A stretch of 63,087 nucleotides of DNA, taken from NCBI RefSeq assembly GCF_001447385.1, contig NZ_LLWQ01000185.1:1-63087 (forward strand), written 5' to 3'. The notes below the pieces were generated by a model. The model ran no database searches, was not told where the DNA came from, and worked only from the letters and a program-made list of their open reading frames with translations. This stretch comes from Paracoccus sp. MKU1. GTDB taxonomy: Bacteria; Pseudomonadota; Alphaproteobacteria; Rhodobacterales; Rhodobacteraceae. This document shows positions 9,209 through 18,081 of this stretch, in pieces. How positions within the stretch are numbered: the stretch's first letter is position 1; each line of letters opens with the position of its first letter. A program made the translations under genes and the position numbers.

Positions 9209-9544
9209 TCAGTCCACCGGACGGATCAGCTTTCTTTCCAGCACGCGCAGCACGGTGGGCAGGTCGTGCCCGCGCTTGAGCACGCGCCCATCCATGCCGA
9301 TCACCGCATATTGCCCCTGGGCCTGGCGCAGCTTGGGACGCTTTTCGATGCGATAGAGCGGATGCTCGGCCGCGCGGCGAAAGATCGAGAAGACCGCCAT
9401 GTCGCGCAGAAAGGACATGGCATAGTCGCGCCACTCGCCCGCCGCGACCATGCGGCCATAGAGGGACAGGATGACGCCCAGTTCGGCCCGGTCGAAGGCC
9501 ACGCGATCATGCTCGGACGGGAAACCGAAGGGCGCATTCATCAT
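9209..9544 (-). CDS. DUF2794 family protein
   Basis: This 111-residue protein resembles DUF2794, a conserved alphaproteobacterial family of unknown function. Recognisable parts are VAFDRAELGVILSLYGRMVA, WRDYAMSFLRDMAVFSIFRR and PLYRIEKRPKLRQAQGQYAV. It has no signal peptide and no cysteine-based metal site, and is probably cytoplasmic. It starts at ATG 9544. Convergent with the EamA gene, it stands alone between two minus-strand neighbours with an 87-nt gap to the b561 gene. Confidence 0.85.
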   Translation of the reverse strand: MMNAPFGFPSEHDRVAFDRAELGVILSLYGRMVAAGEWRDYAMSFLRDMAVFSIFRRAAEHPLYRIEKRPKLRQAQGQYAVIGMDGRVLKRGHDLPTVLRVLERKLIRPVD

Positions 9545-9631
9545 GAAGGAATGGTGACACCGCGCCGGGGCGCAATCAACGAAAAAGGGCGGCCCCGCGC
9601 CGTCCCTTGCCGATCTGCCCGGGATAGTGGC

Positions 9632-10201
9632 CTAAAGGCCGGCGCGCCGCCGCCCGGCCATGCGCGCCAGCGTGCCGTCGCGCCACATGCCCTCATGCAC
9701 GCCGACCATGACGACATGGCCCAGGATCAGCGCCAGAAGCAGCCAGGCCAGCTCGCCATGCAGCGCCTCGCCCACCCCGACCATCCAGCCGATCGGCGGT
9801 TGCTGGGCCGGGAAGATCTCGAAGCCGAAGGGGGCAAAGACCCGCTCGCCGCCATAGGCGCGCAGCAGGGCCGCGACCGGCACCAGGGCCATGACCAGAT
9901 ACAGCGCCAGATGGCCCAGCCGCGCCGCCAGCCCCCAGAACCCGGGGCCGTGATCCGGCCGGTGCCGGCGGTTCGCCAGGGCCCAGGCCGCGCGCAGCAC
10001 GATCAGCAGCAACAGCGCCGTCCCCACCGGCTGATGCGATCCGACGAAAAAGGACACCAGCGGCGTGCGGCCCAAGGCCGCCCGCAACCCCATGCCGAAA
10101 AACTGCCACAGCATCAGCGCGGCGATGCTCCAGTGCAGCAGGCGCGTCACCAGGCCATAAACCTGTTCGGTATCGCGCAAGGGCAGAGGTTTCGGGGGCA
10201 T
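9632..10201 (-). CDS. Cytochrome b561-type membrane protein
   Basis: This 189-residue protein has four predicted helices and a di-heme b561 pattern: histidines in TRLLHWSIAALMLWQFFG (helix 1), GSHQPVGTALLLLIVLRA (helix 2), LGHLALYLVMALVPV (helix 3) and LHGELAWLLLALILGHVVM (helix 4). Such proteins move electrons between the quinone pool and periplasmic or exogenous acceptors. It is transcribed divergently from the EntF-like gene, sharing a 171-nt region with a palindrome at 10238-10256. That position suggests iron-dependent control and perhaps a reductase role for ferric siderophore; both are inferences. Confidence 0.85.
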   Translation of the reverse strand: MPPKPLPLRDTEQVYGLVTRLLHWSIAALMLWQFFGMGLRAALGRTPLVSFFVGSHQPVGTALLLLIVLRAAWALANRRHRPDHGPGFWGLAARLGHLALYLVMALVPVAALLRAYGGERVFAPFGFEIFPAQQPPIGWMVGVGEALHGELAWLLLALILGHVVMVGVHEGMWRDGTLARMAGRRRAGL

Positions 10202-10237
10202 GGCCGCTCCTGCGCGGATTAGCCGCGCGAGTAAAGT

Positions 10238-10256
10238 TGACTAAATTCCTTAGCGA
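10238..10256. promoter_or_regulatory. Imperfect palindrome, candidate iron-responsive operator
   Basis: TGACTAA (10238-10244), a 5-nt spacer and TTAGCGA (10250-10256) form an inverted repeat with two mismatches in the outer positions. It lies in the divergent region between the b561 gene and the EntF-like gene. It resembles the Iron-Rhodo box (proposed IscR site) as I remember it from Rhodobacterales; binding is not shown. Confidence 0.5.
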
Positions 10257-10372
10257 CATTATGGCCATGGCCGCAGACGGGCAAGACCCGCAATCCGGTG
10301 CCCGGGGTAACATGGTTGTCAGCTTTTTCCTTTTCCCGCGATTTTCCCGATGCCGGCCGGAGCGGGCCTGAG

Positions 10373-13300
10373 ATGGACACGCGTCACGACAGGCTGGCCG
10401 AGACCGGCTGCCCGCTGACCGAGGCGCAGGAGGGGCTGTGGTATGTCCAGGCGCTGGACCCGGGCAACCCGATCCTGAACACCGGGCAATATCTGGAACT
10501 GACCGGCCCGCTGGACCGCGACGCCCTGGCCCAGGCCGTTTCCCGCACCATCGCCGAAACCCCGGCCCTGGCGCTGCGGTTCGGCAGCGGACCGCAGGGG
10601 CCGCGGCAATGGGTCGGCCTGCCGCCGATGCTGGGCTTTGCCGATCTGTCCGCGCAGCCCGATGCGGAGGCGCAGGCGCTGGCGCAGATGCGCGCCGACA
10701 GCCGGCGCCCGCTGGACCTGGGCCGCGAGCCGGCCGGGGCGCTGACGCTGTTCGTCCTGGGCCCCGAGCGGCATCTGCTCTACGAACGCATCCACCACCT
10801 GGCCATCGACGGCTATGGCATGGTGCTGGTGACGAACCGCATCGCCGCGCATTACGCCGCGCTGGTGGCCGGAGCGCCCGTGCCCGAGCCCTTTGGTCCG
10901 CTGTCGCTGGCGGCCGAGGAGGACGCGGCCTGGCGCGCCTCGCCCCGGCGGCTGGCCGACCGCGACTGGTGGCATGCCGAACTGGCCGATCTGCCCGAGG
11001 TCGCCGGACTGGCGCCGGGCCGCGCGGTCAGCGGACCGGATTTCCTGCGCGATTCCCGGATGCTGCCGCAGGCGCTGCTGGACCGGCTGGCGGATTACGG
11101 CACCCAGCACCGGCTTGGCTGGCCCGACGTGCTGAACGCGCTTTGCGGTGCCTATCTGGCGCGCTGGACCGGGGGCGAGGCGGTGATCGGCCTGCCCTTC
11201 ATGGCGCGGATGGGCCGCAAGATCGCGCAGGTGCCCTGCATGGCGATGAACGTGCTGCCGCACCGGCTGCGGCTGGACGAGGACGCGCCCCTGCCCGAAT
11301 GGCTGGCCGCGCAGTCGAAGCGCATGGCGCAGGACCGCCGTCGCGGGCTCTATCGCAGCGAATTCCTGCGCCGCGAACTCGGACTGGTCGGCGGCACGCG
11401 GCGGCTTTACGGGCCGCTGGTGAACGTGCAGCCCTTTGACAAGCCGCCGGAATTTCCCGGTCTGCGGACGCGGCTGCATATCCTGGGCGCCGGCGCGGTC
11501 GATGACCTGACGCTGACCTTCCGCGGCGATCCGGCCTCGGGCATGATCTTCGAGGTGGACGCGAATCCGGCACTCTACACGCCCGAGGAGGTGCGCGATC
11601 ATGGCGACCGGCTGGTCGCCTTCCTGACCGCCGCGCTTGCGGCCGAGACCCTGGCCAGCGTGCCCACAGCCAGCCCGGCCGAGGTCGCCGAGGCAAAGGC
11701 GCGGGCCGAGGCGACGCGCCATCCGGTCCCCGACACCACCCTGACCGCGCTGATCGAGGCGCAGCTTGCCGCCACGCCCGATGCGCCGGCAGTCAGCTTC
11801 GGCGCCGACAGGCTGAGCTTTGCCGAACTCGACCGCCGCAGCGCCGCCCTGGCCGCGCGACTGCAAGACCTGGGCGCCGGCCCCGACCGCGTCGTCGCGG
11901 TGGCGCTGGAGCGTTCGCTGGAACTGCCGGTCGCGCTGCTGGCCATCCTGCGCGCCGGCGCCGCCTATCTGCCCCTCGACCCGGCGCATCCGCCGGAGCG
12001 CATCGCCCGCATCATGACGCAGGCCCGGCCGGTCGCGGTGCTGGCCTCGGCGGAGCTTACGGCGCTGTTCCCGCCCGGCACCGCACCGCTGCTGCCGGGC
12101 GACTGGCCCGCCGAGGGCCACCCCAAGGCCACGCCGGCGCCGGACGATCTGGCCTATGTGATCTTCACATCGGGCTCGACCGGCGAACCCAAGGGCGTCG
12201 CGGTCGAGCATCGCGCCATCGTCAACCGCCTGCTGTGGATGCAGGCGCATTACGGCGTCGTCTCCGACGACCGGATCCTGCAAAAGACCCCCGCGACCTT
12301 CGACGTCTCGGTCTGGGAATTCTTCCTGCCGATGATCGCCGGGGCCGAGCTGGTCATGGCGCCGCCCGGCGCGCATCGCGACCCCGCCGCCATCGCCCGG
12401 CTGATCCGCGAGCGCGGTATCACCACCTGCCATTTCGTGCCCTCGATGCTCTCGGCCTTCCTGGCCTCGCCCGCCTCGCAGGGCTTGCGGTTGCGCCGGG
12501 TGTTCTGCTCGGGCGAGGAGCTGACGGCGGACCAGCGCGACCGCTTCCACGCCCGAATCGAGGCGGAGCTGCACAACCTCTATGGCCCGACCGAGGCGGC
12601 GGTGGACGTGAGCTACTGGCCCGCCGAACCCAAGGATCGCTCGAACCCGGTCCCGATCGGCTGGCCGGTGTGGAACACGGCGCTGGAGGTGCTGGACGAC
12701 CGCATGCGCCCGGTGCCGCCGGGCCTGGCCGGGCATCTCTACCTGGGCGGGGTGCAGCTGGCGCGCGGCTATTTGGGCCGGCCCGACCTGACGGCCGAGC
12801 GGTTCGTGGACGGCCCCTCGGGTCGGCTTTACGCCACCGGCGACCTGGCGCGGCTGCGGCCGGACGGGGCTGTGGTCTATCTGGGCCGCTCGGACCACCA
12901 GGTGAAGATCCGCGGGCTGCGGGTCGAGCTGGGCGAGATCGAGGCGGCGATCATGGCCACCGGCCTGGCGCGCGAATGCGTGGTGATCGCGCGCGAGGAT
13001 CATGCCGGCGAAAAGCGCCTCGTCGCCTATCTGGTGCCGGGCGAGGATTGGCGGCCCGGACTGCTGGCCGAACGGCTGGCCGCCAGCCTGCCGGCCTATA
13101 TGGTCCCCTCGGCCGAGGTGGGGCTCGATGCGCTGCCGGTGACCTCGAACGGCAAGCTCGACCGCAAGGCGCTGCCCGCGCCGGCATTCGCCGCCCCGGG
13201 CCGGCCGGCGGAAAGTCCGACCGAATGCCTGCTGGCAGGGCTGTTCGCCGAGATCCTGCACCTGCCCGAACCCGCCCCGGCCGAGGCGGATTTCTTCGCG

Positions 13301-14230
13301 CTCGGCGGCGATTCGCTTTCCGCCGTGCGGCTGGCCCAGGCGCTGGAGTCCGAGACCGGCCGCGACCCCGGCCTGGGCACGATCTTCGAGCATCCGGTGC
13401 TGGCGGTGCTGGCCGCGGCGCTGGACGCGCAGGCGCCGCGTGACGACGGGCTCGGGCCGCTGATCCTGCTGGCCGAAGGCGATGCGCAGGCCGCACCGCT
13501 GTTCCTGATCCATCCGGCGGGCGGCCTTGCCTGGGGCTATCGCGGGCTGGCGCGCCGCATCGCGCCGGCACGGCGGGTCTGGGGGCTGCAACATCCGGGC
13601 CTGGACCCGACGGTGCCGATGCCAGAAAGCCTTGCCGCGCTGGCCCAGGACTATGCCCGGCGCATCGCCGCGCTGGCGCCACCGGGGCCGGTTCATCTGG
13701 CGGGCTGGTCGGTCGGCGGCATCCTGGCACAAGAGATCGCCGCGATCCTGTCCACGATGGGCCGCGAGGCCGGGGTGGTCGCCATGCTGGACAGCTATCC
13801 CTGCGACGCCTGGCGCGACGAGCCCGAGCCGGACCCGGTCGCCGCCCTGCGCGCCCTGCTGGCCATCGCCGGCTATGACCCCGAGGCGCATCGCGACCTC
13901 GACACCCGCGAGGCGGTGGTCGCCTTCCTGCGCCGTGGCGATAGCGCGCTGGGGGCGCTGCCCACGCAGGTGTTGGACGGGGTGGTGCGCACCGTGACCG
14001 GCACCAACCGGCTGATCCGGGGCCACCATCACCGCCGCTTTGCCGGCACGGTCACGCATTTCCGCGCCGCCCGCGACCACAAGGATCGCGCGCTGACGCC
14101 GGAAATGTGGGCGCCCTATGCCGCCGGGCTGGAGGTCATCGACCTGCCCTTCCTGCATGCCGAGATGACCTCGGCCGAGGCCACGGCCCTGATCGCGCCC
14201 GAGCTTATCCGCCGACTGGATCGGAGCTGA
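10373..14230 (+). CDS. entF: EntF-like nonribosomal peptide synthetase, serine-specific (C-A-T-TE)
   Basis: This 1285-residue single-module synthetase has almost the size of E. coli EntF (1293). The condensation domain spans ~10-430 with HHLAIDG at 141-147. The adenylation domain spans ~450-930, with core A3 YVIFTSGSTGEPKG from residue 595. Aligning to GrsA by eye, the specificity residues are D644, V645, W648, H, F, S, L, V, D and the invariant K. This matches the serine code DVWHFSLVDK of EntF. The carrier protein has LGGDSL with the phosphopantetheine Ser981, and the thioesterase has GWSVGG with Ser1113. Expected role: seryl activation, acylation and cyclic release of a siderophore. No entA/B/C/D/E homologue is in the window. 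ATG 10373 was chosen because homology begins at once; upstream in-frame sequence is not conserved-looking. Neighbours are an esterase and a siderophore importer. Confidence 0.92.
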   Translation: MDTRHDRLAETGCPLTEAQEGLWYVQALDPGNPILNTGQYLELTGPLDRDALAQAVSRTIAETPALALRFGSGPQGPRQWVGLPPMLGFADLSAQPDAEAQALAQMRADSRRPLDLGREPAGALTLFVLGPERHLLYERIHHLAIDGYGMVLVTNRIAAHYAALVAGAPVPEPFGPLSLAAEEDAAWRASPRRLADRDWWHAELADLPEVAGLAPGRAVSGPDFLRDSRMLPQALLDRLADYGTQHRLGWPDVLNALCGAYLARWTGGEAVIGLPFMARMGRKIAQVPCMAMNVLPHRLRLDEDAPLPEWLAAQSKRMAQDRRRGLYRSEFLRRELGLVGGTRRLYGPLVNVQPFDKPPEFPGLRTRLHILGAGAVDDLTLTFRGDPASGMIFEVDANPALYTPEEVRDHGDRLVAFLTAALAAETLASVPTASPAEVAEAKARAEATRHPVPDTTLTALIEAQLAATPDAPAVSFGADRLSFAELDRRSAALAARLQDLGAGPDRVVAVALERSLELPVALLAILRAGAAYLPLDPAHPPERIARIMTQARPVAVLASAELTALFPPGTAPLLPGDWPAEGHPKATPAPDDLAYVIFTSGSTGEPKGVAVEHRAIVNRLLWMQAHYGVVSDDRILQKTPATFDVSVWEFFLPMIAGAELVMAPPGAHRDPAAIARLIRERGITTCHFVPSMLSAFLASPASQGLRLRRVFCSGEELTADQRDRFHARIEAELHNLYGPTEAAVDVSYWPAEPKDRSNPVPIGWPVWNTALEVLDDRMRPVPPGLAGHLYLGGVQLARGYLGRPDLTAERFVDGPSGRLYATGDLARLRPDGAVVYLGRSDHQVKIRGLRVELGEIEAAIMATGLARECVVIAREDHAGEKRLVAYLVPGEDWRPGLLAERLAASLPAYMVPSAEVGLDALPVTSNGKLDRKALPAPAFAAPGRPAESPTECLLAGLFAEILHLPEPAPAEADFFALGGDSLSAVRLAQALESETGRDPGLGTIFEHPVLAVLAAALDAQAPRDDGLGPLILLAEGDAQAAPLFLIHPAGGLAWGYRGLARRIAPARRVWGLQHPGLDPTVPMPESLAALAQDYARRIAALAPPGPVHLAGWSVGGILAQEIAAILSTMGREAGVVAMLDSYPCDAWRDEPEPDPVAALRALLAIAGYDPEAHRDLDTREAVVAFLRRGDSALGALPTQVLDGVVRTVTGTNRLIRGHHHRRFAGTVTHFRAARDHKDRALTPEMWAPYAAGLEVIDLPFLHAEMTSAEATALIAPELIRRLDRS

Positions 14231-14477
14231 CCGGCTGGCCTTCCTCGTCGGCCAGCCGCGCCGGCGGCGGCAGGCCGGGGAAGGCCAGCGCGAACACACC
14301 GCTCGCCAGCCCGCCGATCAGCCAGGCGATGCCGAGCAGGATCTCATTCGCATCCGATTGAAGATCGGCAATACCGCGCGACATATAGAAACCCGGGATC
14401 CCCTCTTGCACCTGCGCCGCCCCAAGGCCGCACAGCACAAGGCCCAGCAGGACAAATGCATATCTGATGACAGCCAT
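14205..14477 (-). CDS. Small membrane protein in siderophore locus
   Basis: This 90-residue protein of unrecognised family has two hydrophobic segments, IRYAFVLLGLVLCGLGAA near the N-terminus and LLGIAWLIGGLASGVFALAF in the middle, and a polar tail. The start at 14477 is supported by an AAGGAGG site about 7 nt upstream, better than the longer ORF start at 14510. It follows the esterase gene by 51 nt on the same strand and its 3' end overlaps the 3' end of the EntF-like gene by 26 bp. Possible roles such as siderophore export or membrane anchoring are speculation. Confidence 0.65.
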   Translation of the reverse strand: MAVIRYAFVLLGLVLCGLGAAQVQEGIPGFYMSRGIADLQSDANEILLGIAWLIGGLASGVFALAFPGLPPPARLADEEGQPVSSDPVGG

Positions 14478-14528
14478 CCGAATCCTCCTTTGCTGCCGCC
14501 AGCCAAGCACGAAAACCTGAAGATCCGG

Positions 14529-15362
14529 TTAATCCGCGCTGGCAAAGGGCAGGACCAGCGGGAAAGAGCCGGCCAGCGTCTGGATATGGATCAGCCCCGG
14601 CAGAACATGGACCTGCGCGCGATGGCCGGGATGGCGGGCCAGGTCGGCGACGAATTGCATGGTCGCCGGTGCCGGTCCGTCGGGCGGCGGGCCGTCGCTG
14701 CCCGAGCGTTTCTCGCGATCCCCCAGCGCCACCAGCAGCGGCAGCGAGGCAGGCACGGCGTCCCGGGCCACGCGGCGGATCAGCGCCTCGTCCCACCAGA
14801 TCGAGGGGCTGATCGCGGCATGGCGGGCAAAGCCCTGCGGCCGCGCGAGCAGCGCGTAAAGCGTAAACAGCCCGCCGAAACTGTGACCCCAGAGCGTGCG
14901 GCGGGCGGGATCGACGGGCAGGCCGGCCTCGGCCGCCTCGCGCAGCGGGCCGGTCAGCCGGTCGTGAAAGATCGCCGCGCCGCCGGCCATGCGGCCTTCG
15001 TGGACATGGTCGGGGCGCAGCCCGTCGCCCGGCCCGTCCGGCGCGGTGAAGTCCAGCGTCCGCAGCTCGCGCGCGAATTGCCGGTCGGTGTCATAGCCGA
15101 TGCCGACGATCATCAGCCCGGGGGCCAGCGCCAGATGCTCGGCCGCCAGGAAATCGAAGGCGGCATTGCCGTCCAGCATATAGAGCACCGGCCAGCCCCT
15201 GGCGGGCGCGGGCGCCTTGGGCACGGCCAGGAACAGCCGATAGCCGGGACCGACCGCCACCACCTTCTGCGACAGCGCATGCGTCGGCGCCCCGGTCTGA
15301 AAGATGCGCAGTTCGGCCTGCTTTCTGGCGTGATCCGGCCCGACCTGTCCCAGCTGCGACAT
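14529..15362 (-). CDS. Alpha/beta hydrolase, siderophore esterase-like (IroE/BesA type)
   Basis: This 277-residue esterase-D-like hydrolase (PF00756 type) has YMLDGNAAFDFL at ~61-72 and the nucleophile elbow GHSFGG with Ser161. A C-terminal HIQTLA region supplies the probable catalytic histidine. IroE, Fes and BesA hydrolyse the trilactone backbone of enterobactin, salmochelin or bacillibactin to free iron. No signal peptide is seen, so a cytoplasmic Fes/BesA-like role after import is more likely than periplasmic IroE. It is divergent from the YncE-ABC operon and convergent with the EntF-like gene, a context that strongly supports siderophore hydrolysis. Confidence 0.83.
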   Translation of the reverse strand: MSQLGQVGPDHARKQAELRIFQTGAPTHALSQKVVAVGPGYRLFLAVPKAPAPARGWPVLYMLDGNAAFDFLAAEHLALAPGLMIVGIGYDTDRQFARELRTLDFTAPDGPGDGLRPDHVHEGRMAGGAAIFHDRLTGPLREAAEAGLPVDPARRTLWGHSFGGLFTLYALLARPQGFARHAAISPSIWWDEALIRRVARDAVPASLPLLVALGDREKRSGSDGPPPDGPAPATMQFVADLARHPGHRAQVHVLPGLIHIQTLAGSFPLVLPFASAD

Positions 15363-15412
15363 ATTGCTTCGATTCCCTCACATTTATGACCCGACTCTCT
15401 CGCCAGCGTTAG

Positions 15413-15477
15413 TTGACAAGGACAGTCAGGAATATAGGTTGCGCGCTGACCGAAGCCAGCCCTGATCCGGGGTCAGC
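15413..15477. promoter_or_regulatory. Divergent control region, esterase / YncE operon
   Basis: TGAC (15414-15417), 7 nt and GTCA (15425-15428) form a short palindrome overlapping a possible -35 TTGACA (15413-15418). Further on, GCTGACC (15445-15451) is repeated inverted as GGTCAGC (15471-15477), which could form a leader hairpin. I infer iron control from the flanking genes only. Confidence 0.4.
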
Positions 15478-15513
15478 CAAAGCGAGACCTGATCTGTTTT
15501 CAAGGAGTTTCTC

Positions 15514-16920
15514 ATGGCACATCCATCGCGCCCCTTGCTGCGCACCCTGTTGGGGGCGTCAGCGCTTGCGCTTTCGGTGATCTCGGGCCCGGTGCTGGCC
15601 GAGACGGTCTTCACCAAGCCGCTGGTCGATTTCGCCGGCCGCGTCAGCGCCGGCGGCGTCGAGCGCGCACCCGTCTACAAGGGCGGCAAGGCGGTGATCG
15701 AGGGCGAGAACCTGATCCCCGGCCAGACCGTCACGCTGATGCGCGGCACCACCGCGCTGAACGCCGAGCCGATCACCGTCGATGCCGAGGGCAAGTTCAG
15801 CTTTGCGCTGGACATCGACGCCGAGGCCGAGCTGGGCTTGCAGCCCATCGTCGTCATCACCGAGAATCCGGCCTCGGCCGAGGTGGTCGAGCTGAAGATC
15901 TCGCCCGAGGTGCCGGTGACGGGGGCCGAGAGATTCGCCGTCATCAGCGAGCCGGTGGTGCGCGGGCTTTACCAGGTGAAGTTCAGCGAGGCCGCGAATG
16001 CCGCCTTCGTGACCAGCGCGGTTGGCCGGCCGCCGATCAAGGAAGCGAAGCTGGTCAAGATCAACCCCGAGACGCTGAAGATCGAGGCCGAGGCCGTCCC
16101 GGGCGCCGCACCCCCCCGTCCCGACGGCAGCGACGGCGGGCTGTTCGCCGTCTATGGCGTCGATGTGGACGATGCGAACGGCCATGTCTGGGTGACCAAC
16201 ACCCGCCAGGACACGGCCGCGGTCTACAAGCAATCCGACCTGTCGCTGGTCAAGCAGTTCGAGCCGGGCGCCGTGCCCCATGCCCGCGACGTGGTGGTGG
16301 ACGAGGCCAACGGCCGCGCCTATGCCAGCGCCACCGGCACGCCCGAGATCAAGGTCTTCGACACCAAGACGCTGGAGCCGCTGGAGCCGATCACCATCCA
16401 GTCGCAGATCCGGGGCGAGGCGTTCTCGACCATGGCGCTGGACATCGACGAGGCGGGCGGCAAGCTGGTCACCGTCAGCCTGTCCACGCCGGAGGCCGCG
16501 CTGGTCGATCTCAACTCGGGCGAGGTCAAGGTGATCGCGCTGCCGGGCGCCAAGGCCGCCTCGGGCGTGGCCTATGACCCGCAGGAGGGGCTGATCTTCG
16601 TCGCCTCGCAGGCCACCGACAACCTGCTGATCGTCAAGGCCGAAACCGGCGAGGTCCTGCATGACGTCGCCGTGGGCGCCGGCGCGCTGAACGTGGCCTT
16701 CGAACCGGTAAGCCGCCTGGCCTATGTCGCCAATCGCGGCGCGGGCACCATCACCGTGGTCAGCCCCGAGGGCGAGATCGTGGCGAACCTGGACGCCGGC
16801 AGCCTGCCCAACCAGCTGCGCGCCGACGGCAAGGGCAATGTCTGGGCGGTCAACAAGTCGCGCGGCGAAGACGACGAGGCGGGCGACCGCATCTGGCGCA
16901 TCACCCCCGCCACGGAGTAA
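15514..16920 (+). CDS. Exported YncE-like beta-propeller protein
   Basis: This 468-residue protein has a Sec signal peptide (LLRTLLGASALALSVISG, then a cleavage site after VLA-E near residue 30). An Ig-like segment (~45-135) is followed by a propeller made of repeats such as VYGVDVDDANGHVWVTN, ARDVVVDEANGRAYAS and ALNVAFEPVSRLAYVAN, typical of YncE/NHL-like proteins. E. coli YncE is an iron-repressed periplasmic protein of unclear function, which agrees with the importer genes downstream. AAGGAG lies 7 nt before ATG 15514. The ligand is unknown. Confidence 0.85.
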   Translation: MAHPSRPLLRTLLGASALALSVISGPVLAETVFTKPLVDFAGRVSAGGVERAPVYKGGKAVIEGENLIPGQTVTLMRGTTALNAEPITVDAEGKFSFALDIDAEAELGLQPIVVITENPASAEVVELKISPEVPVTGAERFAVISEPVVRGLYQVKFSEAANAAFVTSAVGRPPIKEAKLVKINPETLKIEAEAVPGAAPPRPDGSDGGLFAVYGVDVDDANGHVWVTNTRQDTAAVYKQSDLSLVKQFEPGAVPHARDVVVDEANGRAYASATGTPEIKVFDTKTLEPLEPITIQSQIRGEAFSTMALDIDEAGGKLVTVSLSTPEAALVDLNSGEVKVIALPGAKAASGVAYDPQEGLIFVASQATDNLLIVKAETGEVLHDVAVGAGALNVAFEPVSRLAYVANRGAGTITVVSPEGEIVANLDAGSLPNQLRADGKGNVWAVNKSRGEDDEAGDRIWRITPATE

Positions 16921-16983
16921 GAGGGGCGCTGACCCCGCCGGGGCGCCCGCGCGCGCCCCGGCGCATGAGCCAATGGATCCGCC

Positions 16984-18081
16984 ATGACCTTGACCCGCCC
17001 GCTGCTTGCCGCCCTTGCCCTGATCGCCTCGCTTGGCTCTGCCGCGGCGGATGTGGTGGCCACCGACATCCTGGGGCGCGAGGTGCATCTGCCCGGGCCC
17101 GCCCGCCACATCGTGCTGGGCGAGGGGCGGCACCTGTCGGTGCTGGGGCTGATCCATGACGATCCGGTGGCGCTGGTCTCCGGCTGGCGGCTGGACAAGG
17201 CCCTGGACGAGCCGACCATGCAGGCCTATCGCGAGAAATTCCCGGATATCGACCAGATCCGCCCGGTCGGCTCGGGCAATCGCGACATCTCGGCCGAGGC
17301 GATCATCGCGCTGCATCCCGACCTGGTGGTGCTGACGCTGATCGACCGGAACGACCCGGGCATGGAGGTCGCCCGCCAGCAGATCGAGGCGGCGGGCATC
17401 CCGGTCGCCTATGTCGACTTCTTCTCGCATCCGCAGGAGAACTCGATCCCCAGCCTGCGCATCCTGGGCAAGCTGACCGGCGCCGAGGAGCGCGCCGAGG
17501 AGTTCGCCGAGTTCTACGACAGCCGGCTGGCGCGCATCCGCGACCGGCTGGCGAGCGCCAATCCGCCGCAGCCGCGGGTCTTCTTCCATGTCCATGCCGC
17601 CGCGCAGAACTGCTGCTCGACCGTCGGCACCGGAGTGTTCCACGATTTCATCGCCACGGCGGGCGGGCAGAATATCGGCCATGACACGGTCAAGGGCGTG
17701 CTGGGCAATGTCAGCCTGGAATACCTGATCGGCGCCGATCCGGATGTCTATATCGCCACCGGCGGCACGCATATGGCGGCGCGGGGCGGGCTGGTCCTGG
17801 GCTCGGGCGTGGATGCGGAAACCGCGCAGGCCGGCTTCGACAGGCTGATCTCGGCGCCCGGCTTCTCGTCGCTGCGCGCGATCGAAGACGGGCGCGCGGC
17901 CGGGGTCTGGCACCTGTTCAACGATTCGCCGGTGCATATCGCGCTGATCGAATACCTGGCCAAGGCCTTTCACCCCGACCTGTTCGAGGATGTCGATCCC
18001 GCCGCCACCCTGGCCGAGATCAACGCCCGCTTCTCGCCCGTCATCGTGCCGGGGACATGGTGGGTGACGCCCGCGCCATGA
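16984..18081 (+). CDS. Iron-siderophore ABC transporter, substrate-binding protein
   Basis: This 365-residue periplasmic protein of the FepB/BtuF (helical backbone, TroA-like) group has a signal peptide LLAALALIASLGSAAAD without a lipobox cysteine. Conserved parts include ARHIVLGEGRHLSVLGLI, SAEAIIALHPDLVVL and a C-terminal domain with SLEYLIGADPDVYIATGG. A vicinal Cys pair in QNCCSTVG near residue 204 is unusual and may form a disulfide. It delivers ferric siderophore (or perhaps heme) to the permease encoded next; ATGA overlap couples the two. The distance to the YncE gene is 63 nt. Confidence 0.88.
   Translation: MTLTRPLLAALALIASLGSAAADVVATDILGREVHLPGPARHIVLGEGRHLSVLGLIHDDPVALVSGWRLDKALDEPTMQAYREKFPDIDQIRPVGSGNRDISAEAIIALHPDLVVLTLIDRNDPGMEVARQQIEAAGIPVAYVDFFSHPQENSIPSLRILGKLTGAEERAEEFAEFYDSRLARIRDRLASANPPQPRVFFHVHAAAQNCCSTVGTGVFHDFIATAGGQNIGHDTVKGVLGNVSLEYLIGADPDVYIATGGTHMAARGGLVLGSGVDAETAQAGFDRLISAPGFSSLRAIEDGRAAGVWHLFNDSPVHIALIEYLAKAFHPDLFEDVDPAATLAEINARFSPVIVPGTWWVTPAP

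Noticed and set aside
10319..14299. 1326-residue minus-strand reading frame opposite the synthetase gene
   Set aside because: It is an antisense shadow: His/Arg/Gln-rich low-complexity sequence typical of the complement of a GC-rich gene, with no motifs.
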